Shown here: positions 1 through 12,079 of the stretch, piece by piece
How the letters are laid out: every line of letters begins with the position of its first letter
Position numbering within the stretch: the stretch's first letter is position 1
Made by a program: the position numbers and the translations under genes
The notes under the pieces: generated by a model
What the model was told of the DNA's origin: nothing
Databases searched by the model: none
Seen by the model: only the letters and a program-made list of their open reading frames with translations
NCBI GenBank assembly: GCA_016584495.1
Contig: WAID01000015.1
Location: 2,232,501 to 2,296,500 of the forward strand
Length of the DNA: 64,000 bases
From: Celoporthe dispersa
Taxonomy: Eukaryota; Ascomycota; Sordariomycetes; Diaporthales; Cryphonectriaceae
Direction: 5' to 3'

Positions 1-1430
1 TTGGCGCACCTGCGGGCACGGCGGCGCTGCGCATCCCGGACGAGGTCGTGGAGGATACGCCCGAGAGGACGGCAGTGGTCAGGTATAGGCCTCTTGGGGT
101 CGGGGCTGCTATTATTCCCTGGAACTGGCCGCTGCTGCTCGGCCTGGGCAAGATTGGGCCTGCCGTGCTGGCCGGTAATACGTAAGCAGTGAATCTCCTC
201 GCCTGAGAACTCACATGAGACAACCTTTAGAGAAGGAGAAAAAAAGAAAATCGCTAACTAGACAATTTTCACAAGCGTCATCGTGAAGCCGAGCCCCTAT
301 GCCCCCTACGCCCTCCTCAGGATAGGCGAGCTCGCGGCCAAGGTCTTCCCGCCCGGCGTCGTGCAGGTGCTCAGCGGCGATGAGAGTCTCGGTCCGCTGT
401 TGACGGAGCATCCGGACATCGCCAAGGTCAGCTTTACAGGCAGTATACTGACGGGGAGGAAAGTCGCCGAGGTCTGTGGCCGCACGCTGAAGAGGGTCAC
501 GCTGGAGCTGGGGGGAAATGATGCGGCTGTCGTCTGCGATGATGCCGACCTCGCCAAGGTTGTGCCGGCGGTGAGTTTTGATATGGACCAGAGAAGAAGA
601 AGAGGGAGAAAAAAAAAGAACACGTCCTTTCCCTACCTTGAGTGGCTTAACTAACCCGATCACGGCTGATGCGTTCTCTGTTCGTTATTAGGTCTCCTCG
701 CTGGCCTTCCTCTGTTCAGGCCAGATCTGTATGAATATTAAACGGGTCTACGTGCATGACAAGATCTACGATGCATTCCTCGCCGCCATGATCACATTTA
801 TCCGGGAGAATATGCCTTATGGGGTGGCCACCGATCCAAAGACGGTCATCGGTCCTATTCAGGTATGTTTTTCTACTTCTTTGCCGCCCCTGTTGTTCTA
901 CCCAGAGAATTCTAGAGTGCTGAGAAAAAAAACCAAAACCCTCTCTGCCCTTTTCAAACAGAACGCAATGCAGTATGGCAAGGTCAAGGAGTTCTTTGAG
1001 GAGGCCGAGGCGCAGAAGTGGACTGTCGCCCTCGGAGGCCTCAAGGAGAAGGCAGGCATCAAGACCAAGGGCCTCTTGTTCCCACCAACCCTCATCGACA
1101 ACCCCAGTGATGAGTCACGCATTGTAAGGGAGGAGCCCTTTGGCCCCATTCTCCCCCCTTATGCGCTGGACAGAGGAGAAGGATGTGATTGACCGCGTCA
1201 ATGCTGTCGAGGCAGGGCTTGGTGCCTCGGTCTGGAGCAGCAGTGTCGAGAGAGCTACCAAGATTGCTGATGCCCTGGAGGCTGGTAGTGTCTGGGTGAA
1301 TGGTCATTTCCAGGTGGCACCGAACATGCCCTTTGGTGGACACAAGGCCAGTGGTATCGGGATGGACTGGGGGGTGGTTGGACTCAAGGGGTGGTGTAAC
1401 CCACAGGGCTTCTGGACCAACAAGGCATAA
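1..1430 (+). CDS. NAD(P)-dependent aldehyde dehydrogenase (5' end outside window; one frameshift)
   Basis: Oxidises an aldehyde to the carboxylic acid with NAD(P)+ and is probably cytosolic. Exons are 3-181, 276-570, 692-862 and 962-1430, with introns 182-275, 571-691 and 863-961, all GT-AG and one with a GCTAAC branch site. Family motifs appear in order: IPWNWP (oxyanion Asn region), VKPSPYAP (cofactor binding), FTGS, LELGGND (general-base Glu), GQIC with the nucleophilic Cys at codon 728-730, EEPFGP and the C-terminal PFGGHKASG. Reading starts in frame 3 inside the coenzyme domain, so roughly the first 110 residues lie upstream of the window. After EEPFGPILP the frame breaks: the C run at 1153-1158 has six C where five restore the reading LMRWTEE. 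The last exon is 469 nt, so removing one C gives 156 codons. This looks like a run-length error rather than gene decay. The substrate cannot be told. Confidence 0.9.
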
Positions 1431-2082
1431 AGGATGCCAGTGTAAGTAGTTTTGCAGACTGCTGAAGAAAGGCAGGTTGTACCTGTATATCTGAGAAATT
1501 ATGGCTGTTGGTTTTGAGTTGAAGTTACTTAAGTACTTACTTGTTCAGGTGAGTCAAATATTGTAGTCTGTTCATGCTTTTGGTCTTGAGAAATCCAACA
1601 CAAGTATTTGGTTTTTTTGGTTTCTTCAAAAAAATGGAGAAGAGAGAAAAAAAGAAGGAAAATCACCTTCCTGAGGCTTGAATATCAAACTGCAGGTGGC
1701 TCGGTATATTGAGATGTACTTATTCCTGCAACAAGCAATTCTGGATATATAGATTAGCTTTATTAACATTGACCAGCTGACCAGGTAAGCTTATAGACCT
1801 CTGTGGTGGTGGGGAATAAGGCATCTGCTGACCCGCTGCAGGTCTATTTATGTACATAGATAGCTTTCACAAGCGAGCATGACCTTCCTTTCTTTGATAG
1901 CCTCCAGATAGGCTAGATAATGCCGGGGCTAAAGGTCGAGATGCCCCGTTGTATTGCAAGTTTGCGTCCTAAAGAATTACAAGTCCTGAAGCGAAGCCGT
2001 CTCTGGAAAACTATCCTCACTTCTTGTATCTATTTCGGTTTTTTTGGGAGGGGGTTCTTCGGCGCCTCGCCAGTCTGTCAGT
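1431..2082. other. Intergenic, no gene seen
   Basis: Holds the 3' end of the aldehyde dehydrogenase transcript and the promoter/5'UTR of the hydrolase. It is A/T-rich with no conserved open frame. Confidence 0.6.
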
Positions 2083-2974
2083 ATGAAGTTCTCGGGAAAG
2101 ACTTCTTGGCCGCTTCGATCTACCAGCACCCATCACCAAGCCTCGACCTTCCGGTCTCGGACACTCCTCTTTCCCTTAGTACTCTGTCTGAGTATCTGGC
2201 TTATCGCCTCGGTCACCTGCCCATCTCTTGCTACCAGCACCCTCACGATATGGCAGACCATCTCATCCACGCAGCCAGTCGCTCAAGAAAGCTTCCGCTG
2301 GAGCGACATCACGCCAAGCAGATCACTTGAATACCACCCCTGCTTCGGCGAATACCAATGCGCCCGCCTCTCGGTGCCGCTGAACTGGAACGCCTCTGCC
2401 CACGAACGCGACAACGGCCCGCGAGCCGCCATCGCCATCATCAAACTCCCAGCAAGAGTGCCAGTGACGGACCCCCGCTACGGCGGACCCATCATCACCA
2501 ACCCTGGCGGCCCAGGAGAGTCTGGTGTCTTTGAGGTGCTTTCTGGTGGCAAGCATCTGCAGACCATACTGGACGCCCGGCCCGCACTGCCCCCTCAGAG
2601 GTCTGCTGCTGCTGCCACTGCTGCTGAGGATGATGCCGAGTATTACTATTACGACATCCTCTCCTTTGATCCTCGTGGGGTCAACAACACAACCCCTGCC
2701 CTGCGCTGTTTTCCAGACGCCTTCAACAAGCAGACATGGCTGCTTCGGTTCCTGGATGTCGGGTTGTTGTGGGACAGCGAGAGCGTCGTAGGGCTTGAGT
2801 GGGCTCGCGCGAGTGCCCTGGGCGCTCAATGCTCTGCCGACCAGAGCGAGGATGCCATCCTGCCCTACGTGAATACGGCCCAGGTCGTGGAGGACATGGT
2901 GGAGATCATCGAGCAGGAGGGCGCGTGGAGGGCCAAGGAGGCCCAGTGGCTACTGGCAAGTTCAAAAAGAAGGG

Positions 2975-3011
<37 letters not shown>

Positions 3012-4262
3012 GCTGAGGATGAAGTCCGCCGGCGCACAGCGTATCGACCGGGCGGCGAGATGATCCAGTTCTTGGGATTCAGCTACGGGACGACTATCGG
3101 GATGACCTTTGCGGCCATGCACCCGGACAGGATCCGACGCATGGTCCTCGACGGCAACATGGACCCAGCAGATCACTATGCAGGGCTGTTTGAGCACTCG
3201 CTGCTAGACACAGACACGATCGTCTCGAGACAGAGCGAGTACTGCTTCCAGGCCGGGCCATCAGCATGCCCGCTGCACGACGTGTCTCCTGAGGCTGTCG
3301 AGGCCCGCTTCACCTCGATCATGACATCGCTGAAGACGAATCCTATCCCGGTGAGGCTCCAGGACAACAGCATGGGCCCCGAGGTGGTAACCTACGGCGA
3401 CGTCCACCTCCAGAGGCTCCTGAGCGCCCTGTACTTCCCCTTTGCGCTGGCCGAGCCCTTCTGGGACCTGCTGCGCACCATCGAGCTGAGAAACACGACC
3501 CACCCGAACATCATCAGCATGGCCAAGGCCAAGCAGGCATCCATGAAACCCGCCGTCGTCCTCCTCCCCGACGCCTCCGTGCCCAGCTGTGATCCCACCG
3601 CCGGCGCGGGCGACCCCGACAGCTGCCTCCCCTACCACTCCTGGGCCGGCGCCTTCTCGACCGTCAGCTGCATGGATGCAGGCGGCGGGCCTTCGACCCT
3701 CACGCGCGAGACGTTTCAAGCCCACCTGCACACGCTGGCGTCGCAGAGCCGGTGGGTGAGCCCTACCTGGTCGCGCAACAGGCTCATGTGCGAAGGGATC
3801 ACGAGGAGGACGGCGTGGCGGCCGGACTTGACGTTTGAGAGGCAGGAGTGGGATAATACGTCGCACCCGCTGCTGTTTGTGGGCAACTCGCACGACTCGG
3901 GCACGCCGCTGGCCAACGCGGAGAGGGCGTCGAGGGAGCTGTTTCCTGGCAGCGTGGTGCTGAGGCAGGAGTCGGAGGGGCACTGCTCGCACGCGGTGCC
4001 TTCGCTCTGTACGGCTGGGGTGGTCAGGGAGTATCTTCAGACCGGGAAGCTGCCTGCGCCGGGAACGGTCTGCGGGGTCGAGAAGAAGGTGTTTTTGGGG
4101 TGTGTGCGCGAGGGAGGATGTCATTTTGAGGGCGACGAGGCGACAAGGTGGGAGGCGCTGGTGGGTCTGGCTGATACTTATGGGTTTCGGAAGCAGTATG
4201 GTGATGACGAGCAGGCGGAGGATGATGGCCTCGGGCTGTTGTTTCAAGGCTTGATAAATTAG
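2083..4262 (+). CDS. TAP-type alpha/beta hydrolase (tripeptidyl aminopeptidase-like serine peptidase), membrane-anchored or secreted; one frameshift
   Basis: A fungal relative of tripeptidyl aminopeptidases that probably cleaves peptides or esters outside the cell or in the secretory path. A hydrophobic segment at about residues 29-50 after a basic, Ser-rich N-terminus acts as signal anchor or signal peptide. The fold motifs are NPGGPGESG (oxyanion region), SFDPRGV, GFSYGT (nucleophile Ser, G-x-S-x-G), a conserved LDGNMDP and the TAP-like C-terminal domain with VGNSHDSGTP (acid) and GHCSH (catalytic His). Upstream and downstream halves lie in different frames that meet at 2956-3010. One missing G in the GGGG run 2972-2975 joins them and turns the CAG tract into poly-Ser. 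With that base the CDS is 2181 nt, 726 aa. A GC-AG intron at 2956-3017 (62 bp, donor GCAAGT) would also restore the frame but has no clear branch site. Start at 2083 is the first ATG giving the anchor. Confidence 0.85.
2979..3010 (+). repeat. (CAG)n trinucleotide tract inside the hydrolase gene
   Basis: About 10.5 CAG units. Read as AGC (Ser) in the frame joining to the catalytic half and as GCA (Ala) in the upstream frame. It marks a variable linker before the nucleophile region. Confidence 0.9.
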
Positions 4263-4435
4263 AAGGGAACGTCTCGCTTGATTTCTTTTCAGCTTCGATG
4301 CTGGCTCATCACTGCGTAAATAAAACCACTCTTCCTGCCCATCCATTCCTAACAGCCCCAGCCACGTTCGCAGAAAGTATCGCCATCAAGATCGCGAAAA
4401 AGAAGAAGAGAAGATGACCAGCCATCGTGCCATGT

Positions 4436-6094
4436 TCACGGCCCAGCCCTCGGCTCGATCCCACCACCACTCGCCCTCAGCTGCGACATCTCGATCTCCC
4501 GCGGCGAGGTCTGGTAGTAGTGAACAGCTGTCGCCTGCTGGATCTCGACATCGGTGACGCTGCTCGAGGCGCTGCTCATGCTCCTGATGATACCAGCCTC
4601 GCGGCCGCCGCTCGTTGAGTGCTTCCGATCTCGAGATGGATCGTAGAGAACCTCGGGACTCCAGCCCCGCCGCCGCGGACGCCAGAAGGCCAGCTGCTTT
4701 CGGCGCTCTGGTTGGCGTCGCAGGTAATAGACCAACCCGAATACAAGCAGCACCAGCATCACAAGTGCCGCGACTATGGCGCCGATAATGATGCCGTCCG
4801 AAGACGATGGCCGTTGTGAGGAGGCCGCTGACTTTGCAGAGGTGCTGGCACTCGTGCCACCTGCTGTTCCGACAGAGGAGGCAGCTTCTGCGGTGCTGGT
4901 GAGAGGGTGTGCGGCGTTTGTCACATCGCTGCTGTCGGTTGATTGGGGGAGAGGAGCCGTTGCTGTCTGCGTGCCTGTGGTGGCCGTGATGGGTGCTGTT
5001 GCAGATACCTGGGCTGGAGGGCCGACTGCGGAAGTCTCAAGCCATGGGAGGGTGGTGACTATTATGGACGATTCGATATCAGCATTACTGCTCTGGAGGA
5101 AAGTCGTGCCACCAGATGAGGGGAAACCAAAAAAGGATGTGAGGATAGGGGAAAGAGGATCGGCCATGCCGAGTACTGGCGAGCTAGCACCTGTCGTACC
5201 TCCACCAGCTGGACTGATTTGGTCTAGAGTTACGGAAAGTTCAAGAGATGCCATGCTCGCCTGTTTTGATGACCGTGCTTTCGGCGAAACTTCCTCAGAC
5301 GGTATGCCTTGGGGATACTTTGAAATAAACGCCATGGAGGGGCAGTGGTGAGTAGTGTTTCTTCTCACCAGAGACAGCAGCTGCCAGAAGCGTTGAGACA
5401 CTGGCGTGACGGTGACCGTCCACGAAAGAAGTGGCACTGAAGGGAGGACTATCCTGTACCTCGCTGGACGGTCGTGGATTTACAGATCTGAGTAGAATAT
5501 TCTCCTCTCCCGTCGGGATTGTAGAGTGGGGGCTGGACCTCTCGCAATTTGCTTACCTGTCATTGAAGAAAGAGAACCTGGTTCTGCGTTCAAGTCACCA
5601 TGCTCTCGGGTGGTGTATGATCCTGAAGCAGCCGCTGTTATTGAGGCCGTGGTGCTTGGCGGTACTGTGCTGGTGACAGGAGCAGGACTGGCGCATTGTA
5701 GCAAGCAGCTCTCTGTCAGATCCTGGTCCATAGACAGGATTGTCGTACAGATCTCCTCCATGCCACTACTCAAAAGCTTTAGTACAGTGATCAGATCGAC
5801 GCGACATGAGTGGTGATTACCCACCAAGTGAACGACACGGTTTCCAAGGCGCTGTACCGTCCGAGGCCGGGACAGCCCTTGCTGCAGCCACCGTAGTCAA
5901 AACACACACCGGCACGATAGCAGTTGGCGAAGCCCCGGTGACAGCATCCTTCAAGGGGGAGGAGTCGCGGCCGCGAAGCAGTTGATAATCGACGTCACAG
6001 TCGAAATCACTTGCTCCACGGGCGGCGGTGTCTTTATTTTGCTGCAGGAGCAGCTGCGAACCAGTAGGGCGAGCAATAGAAGCAATGCAACCAT
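4436..6094 (-). CDS. Cys-rich, mucin-like single-pass plasma-membrane protein (sensor-like); one frameshift
   Basis: A likely cell-surface protein of unknown function. Exons run 6094-5825, 5765-5557 and 5436-4436; introns 5766-5824 (59 bp, CTAAAG-type branch then GAGTAG) and 5437-5556. The start at 6094 gives a signal peptide of Met-Val-Ala and a Leu-rich core. Then comes a Cys-rich head including CCHRGFANC, VCFDYGGC and SKGC, with the next Cys made exactly at the first splice. A Ser/Thr/Pro-rich stalk, one TM segment (core IIIGAIVAALVMLVLLVFG) and a basic cytoplasmic tail of about 100 residues rich in Ser and Arg follow. The frame between signal peptide and Cys head is restored by dropping one G from the run 5955-5959 (plus strand); then exons 1-3 total 1479 nt (492 aa). 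The layout resembles fungal WSC/mid2-like sensors, but I do not recognise the domain. Part of exon 3's start may hide another intron. Confidence 0.6.
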
Positions 6095-7795
6095 GACGGT
6101 AACTCTTTGAGAACTTTTTTATCCCAAGAGAAGACGGAGAAGAAGAGAAAGCAGACAAAAAGGGTGGGGGTGAGGCCGAGAAAAAGGCTTGTAATGCGGC
6201 GGCAAGTACGCAGCTCTTGCGCTGAGACCGTCAATAAAGCGAGTGACTCAGGCCTACCCTATTGTCAAGAAATTCTGAAAGAGGGAAGTGAGACCAAAGA
6301 GCCAATAGACCTGTCGTTGGTCGTCCTGATCAAAAACTCTCGAGAGTTTCAGATCCCGCAAAGAACGGTCAGCTAGAAGCGAGGGACCTGAGGTGTTGGT
6401 GTGAGATACAAGAAAAAGGCGTCTTGGGCTCAGCTCAGATATTTTCTGAACGCTGCAGGGGGGGACATATCGAAATTGAACTGCGAGAAAAGTCGTGACC
6501 TAAGCCAAGCTTGACGCAGCTGATCGAGATGGCAGCCGGGAGGGCTGCGAGGCAAGAGGAAGAGGATGCTGTCGATGGCACAGATGAGAGAAAATTGGTG
6601 GTTCTCAGAAAATACTTCGGTTTCAAGAGAGTGTAGAGGAAATTGCGAGTTGGAAAGATGAAGGTGGTTGCAGACAATATCCAAAGCCTTCAGTACCCTG
6701 TGTAATGAAAGTCCAAGCCCTGGAGGTTCGAGAAGTGGAAGGTCCATCAATTGCATTCGAGCTATTTCTTTGCCTTGGTCAGAAAAATCTCCAAACAGTG
6801 ATCAGTCTTTGGGACTTATTGTCAGAATGACAATGCTTTGCAGAAGGTGAATAGAGTCTGAGATTGTGTGTGTATATGTGTTTGAATGGACAATGGCTGT
6901 ATGTAAACTTTCATCTCCTCTGATGCACATGTGACTACAGGTGGCCTCAGAGCCACCTCAGCTGTATACAATAAATCATACTTCCTAGTTCTGGTAGTCC
7001 AGCTTCCGTGTAGACATTTTTGCACAATGGAACTACTTGCTTCATCTGAGAGACCTCTCATAACAGGTTTCAAGAGGACTGAGTTGACTATGGTCATAAA
7101 CTGAGGATATACACTATTTCCTTGCATTAAACATATCTACTTGGTATATTACCGATCAGAAATTCACAAATCTCTATGCCATGGTAGGCTTGGAAGTGGG
7201 TGACCAAGGGCTCAGACAAATCTCAACAACAGATGAAGAGATCGTTCCAGGACGAGTAAGGAGTCACTTAACAGCCATGAGTGACTGCTAACCTAAGGTT
7301 GGTTTTGTTTCAATGTACAAATAAGTGGCTACTGAAGGTTGAATGTTTCCATGTACACTCATTGATATGCTATGAGCCATCTCTGCCGGCCTTGCTACAT
7401 GTATACACTTACAGCCACAAAGCCTAAAAGGACAAAGAGCATGTCGGTTCCACATGGACAGTATGCCCACTGCAAGTGCTAATCATGATCCATGATTGCA
7501 ACCCTGGGCTCCCCTGGCCGAACCATTGACCAGAACCTTAACACCCAACCCAAAGACGCCTTCTGGCGCACGCGTGACGTGTGAGCGGTGGGACTGACAC
7601 TAACTGTGTTTATCTCGGGAAAAGTGGCAGTTCACCACCAACGGCACCCTGGGCCGATTTGGGGGGTTGGGCAGATCATCTTCAAACACGACGTCGTCAT
7701 CCCCAATCTCTCCCTACCTGCGCTGTAGGCATGGACCGACAAAGTGCTGAGCCCACCTTGACACTCCAGCTTCCGCTGGGGTGATCTAGAGGGGC
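6095..7795. other. Intergenic, no gene seen
   Basis: Promoter side of the mucin-like gene followed by A/T-richer DNA with scattered stops in all frames. No recognisable protein, RNA or repeat. Confidence 0.5.
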
Positions 7796-9080
7796 TACTT
7801 CATCCTGAGGACGTATGCCTTCACAGTCGCCACGGTGCGTCGACGGATTATTATCGGTGGACAGATTGCGGTGGCCACGCTCGTCATCTTGATGGTCCTC
7901 TGGTATCGCGATTTGTTGTCAGAGAAAATCACACCAGCGCGCGTGCTCTTGAATGTGCCAGGTACGTAACGCCCTGCTGATGGCGGGTAAGAAGGATGCT
8001 GAGAGAAACCACGCTCAGAACCATCAGGTGCAGCAATTGGCGTGGTTGAGGGAGAAGGAAAAGGAGAAGACCCGATGGTACGCTACGTCCAGGCGATCTT
8101 AGACCCAGAGGATCGAACCTTTGACAGGCTTGAGTGCCCTGAGCCGGCAGGCTTGGCCCGCTACGAACCCCTGAAAGCGCCTGCAGGGAAGCCTGACGGC
8201 CACGTCAGATTCCTTTTCGCTCTCGACCTCACCCAATGCGTCGACCTGCTCCGTCGCCCCCTCGGCAGCATTGTCGATGGCACTCCGGAAGTGCTCGCTA
8301 CCATCCGCGCGGGGATTGAGGCGATTGGTATCGAGTACTTCTTCGCGACCAGCAGCGTGAACCCAAAGGACGATAAGAACCGGGCCTACGGTCTGGCCAA
8401 GCTGCGCAACCTGGCCCTGCAGCCAATCTGAGACGATGCGCGCCGGTACGGTGCAGACACGACCGTTATCTTTCTCAACGACGTCGCCGTCTGTATGGAG
8501 GACATCCTGGAGCTCGCCTACCAGAGAGCGCTCTTGGGGGCCGACATGACGTGTGCCATGGACTGGACCTACGTCGGGGCCAATCCCATCTTTTACGACG
8601 TCGGGGTGGCAAGGACCATCTCTGGGGAGTCGTTCTTCAATATCCCCGAGGATAAGAGCTAGAACTTTGTGGGTGGCCCCCGAAACGTGTTGAGCAGGGC
8701 ACTGTTGCTGATGCTCATCAAACAGGCCTGGGACCTGTTCTGGAAGGACATGGACACGAAACACAGGTCTCAAGCTCACCTACCATTCCAGGTCTTCAGC
8801 TGCTAGAACGGCGTCGTCGCCTTCACGGCACAGCCCATCCTCGACCGCGAGGTCTCCTTCCGCGGCAGCAAGCCAGGAGAGTGCTTTCAAGGCGAGCCGC
8901 AGCTGTTCTGCAAGGACCTATGGCACGCCGGCTATGGCAAGATCGCCGCCGGACCTGGTATCAACCTCGAGTACCCGGACGAGCGGGGCAAGGACATCAA
9001 GGCCCTCAAAGGAGACACCTCCAGGTAGATTGGGCCGGAATAGGATGCGCGGTCCACGTTTGACTGGAGGCCCAGTCCAC
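7796..9080 (+). pseudogene. Relic of a GT69 (CMT1/CAP59-type) alpha-1,3-mannosyltransferase
   Basis: The family holds type II Golgi glycosyltransferases such as Cryptococcus Cmt1. An N-terminal basic stretch and TM anchor (about 7835-7905) end at a GTACGT donor (from about 7963); the acceptor is CATCAG near 8028. The next exon encodes PMVRYVQAILDPEDRTFDRL, then FLFALDL, YFFATS, GLAKLRNLAL, VIFLNDVAVCMEDILEL, GADMTCAMDW, FYDVGVAR, LPFQVFSC and ECFQGEPQLFCKDLWH, all in family order. The frame is never lost but has five stops: TGA 8429, TAG 8660, TAG 8804 (at the Trp expected after FSC), TAG 9026 and TAG 9041. A block of about 25 residues is missing between GSIVD and GTPEVLATIR, where intact members carry the first acidic/donor region. 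No initiator ATG is visible before the anchor. In contrast to the frameshifted genes nearby, this is real decay. Confidence 0.85.
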
Positions 9081-10338
9081 CCGAGCTAGTTAGGTGCATG
9101 GAAGCGATGGGGGGGGGGGAGTCTGAATGGCGACCCTGGAACGAGACCCTAGCGTGATAACGGGTCTCGATCAAGCTTTCGGGAGCACACCAGGCGCGGA
9201 GAGAATATCCAGAACCGTGATGGCGACCAGGCGGAAGTTTGCAGCCGGCTGTGCCCCTCTCTTTCGGCGAGCCAGAGGACGCCGGTATTTACGAGTGGGC
9301 AGTGCGATATGCATCGCACCGAAAAGGGTGTCGTCGCGAGAGCGCGCAGGACCACACAAGAGAGGACACGTGCGGCCTACCAGGCACGACACCAGCCCGC
9401 CTCGGATGAGAACTGATACAATCTCGGTGCGGCCACACGGTTTTTTGATCACGACCAAGCCTCGTCCCCAATGGCTGGCAGAGTCGCATTGGACAGGGCG
9501 GTCCCTGGGAGGTTGGGCCATTGTCCGGCCTGCCGCAAAGATGGTTCATGTTGGGCAGAGTGATAAGGCATCAACATCCCGTTAACACCTGATCATCCGG
9601 GTCTCGTACTTGGATCGACAAAAGTCAAAACAATCAGCTGCCCTCCATACTCGCTGCCCAATGGCCCGCTTCAGTCTCCATTAATATCCTAGCCTGGCAG
9701 GAATTCACCTCCCGGCTGTATTTCCGGACGCTTGACTTGTAGGCAAAAGTGCACATTCCCACCTACCCACCACGAACCTTGACGGATTAGGCTCTCTGCA
9801 GATGACAACTCGGAGCAATCAGGACTCTCTATTCGAATTGTCAACCAAAACGACCTGGCTTTTAAATAAATAAACGAGCTGCAAAGTGAAACCAACAACA
9901 TTGCTATTGATCCTACAGATATCGTCTTGCAGCGTTGAAACCTTAAGGATCTGAACCGGAGTGTAAAGATTCTTATGGTTGCACAAGACGTCCTATTTAA
10001 AAATACGTCAGCCCTGCGGCATCTCGTGCCAGCTCATTTCCGGTCAGCTCCTCCGAGAAAGGGTTTCTGCAATTACCTAGCCAGGGAGGTGCCCTGATAT
10101 TCTCGAACCTATACCTCCCTTACCATCCAAAACGTCGATCATCTCCTCGCATGCTAAACTTAAGGGCCCCGGAGCTATATCAGAACAGCCTCGAGATCCT
10201 CCGCGTCCTTCCCACAACTCATCCCGCCGCCTCATAATTACTACACAGCCCCCGTCGATCACCATATATTTCACGCCACGACGACCTTCACCAGCGCACC
10301 GTTCCAGGTCCCGCATTCATTCCATCTTGTCCGTAATC
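9081..10338. other. Intergenic, no gene seen
   Basis: Open frames on both strands between about 9120 and 9590 have no recognisable motifs and overlap each other in antisense. The rest is A/T-richer and probably the promoter of the next gene. Confidence 0.5.
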
Positions 10339-11218
10339 ATGTCGACCGAGATGGCTTCATATGAAGTAGTCAAATATGAGCCACCAAAAAGTCATGTGCC
10401 GTCAAAGGTCCACCGTTATCCACTCTACCGGAGGGACGCCCCGAAGGCTCTTTTCTCCTCCTCCGCCGCCACCGGTCCCAGCACCTGCGCCGGAGTGGTC
10501 ACAATGGGAGCGGATCGAGGGGTCACAGTGGGACGGATGGTGGCGAGCAAGACCTCAAGAGGATGGTGGGTTGCTGCTACTTGTTGTAAACCTGACGACG
10601 GGTGAACGGACATCTCCTTGCTGACCTTGTGAGACACAGGCGGATGGTTCTACCAGTTCACCAAAGATGGCTCGACAATATGGCAGCAGAAGCCTGTCCC
10701 ACACGAGACACCAGAGCCGTCGACAGCGCCGGCCAACACTGCGGGTGAGGACGTGATGTTTAGAGAGAACGCTGCTACTGCTCTTGCTCCTGTCCCCACC
10801 GCTGCCATCACCACCTCTGCAGCCAGCGATGGCATGAGCTACGCATCAGATCCTGCTTTTGCGCCCACTGCCTTAGCTCTACCCTACGAATTTCCCGCCC
10901 TGACTCTGAGAGGAAATAGTGAAGCCTACGGCCAAGCCTCCCTCAGCACCTACGCACAAGAAGAGCCCGTGCCCACCGACGCCACCGAAAAGTCACGGCA
11001 ACAACAGCAAGCCTCCAGCACCCACCGCCAAAAAAGAAGCCACCGCCACGGTGTCAGAAGTACCATCATACACGGTGATCAAGCCACAGCCTCCGCCGTC
11101 ACCACCAAAGGTGAAGACAACCATCACGCTGTCCGAAGAGAAGGAGGGAAAACATATCACTCTCGACATTCTAAATCTCGAAGAGCCGATCGTCATCAGA
11201 AGGATCTCAGCGCAGTAG
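10339..11218 (+). CDS. Pro-rich hypothetical protein with a Trp-rich N-terminal motif; one frameshift
   Basis: Not recognised. Exon 1 (10339-10565) begins MSTEMASYEVVKYEPP and leads to a Pro run and a Trp-rich segment, EWSQWERIEGSQWDGWW. Intron 10566-10639 (GTGGGT to ACACAG, branch GCTGAC) joins to GGWFYQFTKDG. The frame change in exon 1 is repaired by dropping one C from the run 10439-10442, and exon 1 then ends in the phase the splice needs. The C-terminal part (KTTITLSEEKEGKHITLDIL to the stop at 11216-11218) is in another frame from the middle. An intron from GTGAGG at 10745 to 10910 would connect them and give about 212 aa, but its branch site is close to the acceptor, so this join is unsure. 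The C-terminus is Pro/Lys-rich and looks disordered. No signal peptide or TM segment. Confidence 0.45.
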
Positions 11219-12079
11219 TCAGCGCAGAGAAGGGCAAGAAGTTCGACCCGAGATCTATCGTAGAGAGCTGGCAGTGTGAATGATGTCCAAAGCGCATGGT
11301 CACGGAAGCGGCTCGCAAGAGGGACTCTTCTCTTCCGCGACGAGTCCGGGCCTTGATCTGGCGAGGATGCGTTTACGACGAGACCTCTGATTTCTGCTAC
11401 CTGAACGGCCTTTTTTTCTTTCTCCTTTCTTCTTCTTTTTGTCTTGCTTCTTATACTACCTTCTCCTGCGGTACTTTTGTGGCTTTTGTCCGTCTCCAGA
11501 ACGCGCCAACGGGCTGTTGCCGTCTGTGCAGCTCATATTGTGCAACCATCCCACAATCAACCATCACCTGGCGGCGGCTTTCCCGCAGCTCATTTCTTTA
11601 TCCCAACCATATCCACCTCATCAAAGCTCCATGTTTCGTCTGCTGCCAATATCCGTCGCCATGGAGCTTCCCGCCGGCATTGAAAAGGGACGAATCAACC
11701 CCGCGGAGTGATTCTGGAAAAGAGTGAACGCACAGGTGCAGTTCTCAGACTGGCACATCTCATTTTTCATATTTTATTATTCTTCTTTTTTTCCACTTCT
11801 GCAAATGAGAGCGTTTTTCTAGTTTGTGATAATTTCCTAGTCACTGTCAAGATGCTGCCTTCTTTTCCGGGACCTGTGTTTGCCCTCTGCCTTGTGCAGC
11901 TGATGAGGACAATTCTGCACAACTTGGCTAGGCGACGGTGTCGAGATCATAATTACCACTAATCGAATTTCATTTTTGCCCTTTTGAATCAATGGTATCG
12001 GGAGGAGACCATGTTTATCTGATCCTCAGCGTCCGGCGACACCACCGACCAAACGCACCCTTGACCGCTACCACCAGAC
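11219..12079. other. Intergenic, pyrimidine-rich stretches, no gene seen
   Basis: Several T/C-rich blocks (about 11410-11470 and 11770-11800) typical of fungal promoters or 5'UTRs. No conserved coding sequence. Confidence 0.5.

Noticed and set aside
3261..4346. 361-codon minus-strand ORF
   Set aside because: Antisense of the hydrolase catalytic half; Arg/His/Pro-rich as expected from a shadow frame.
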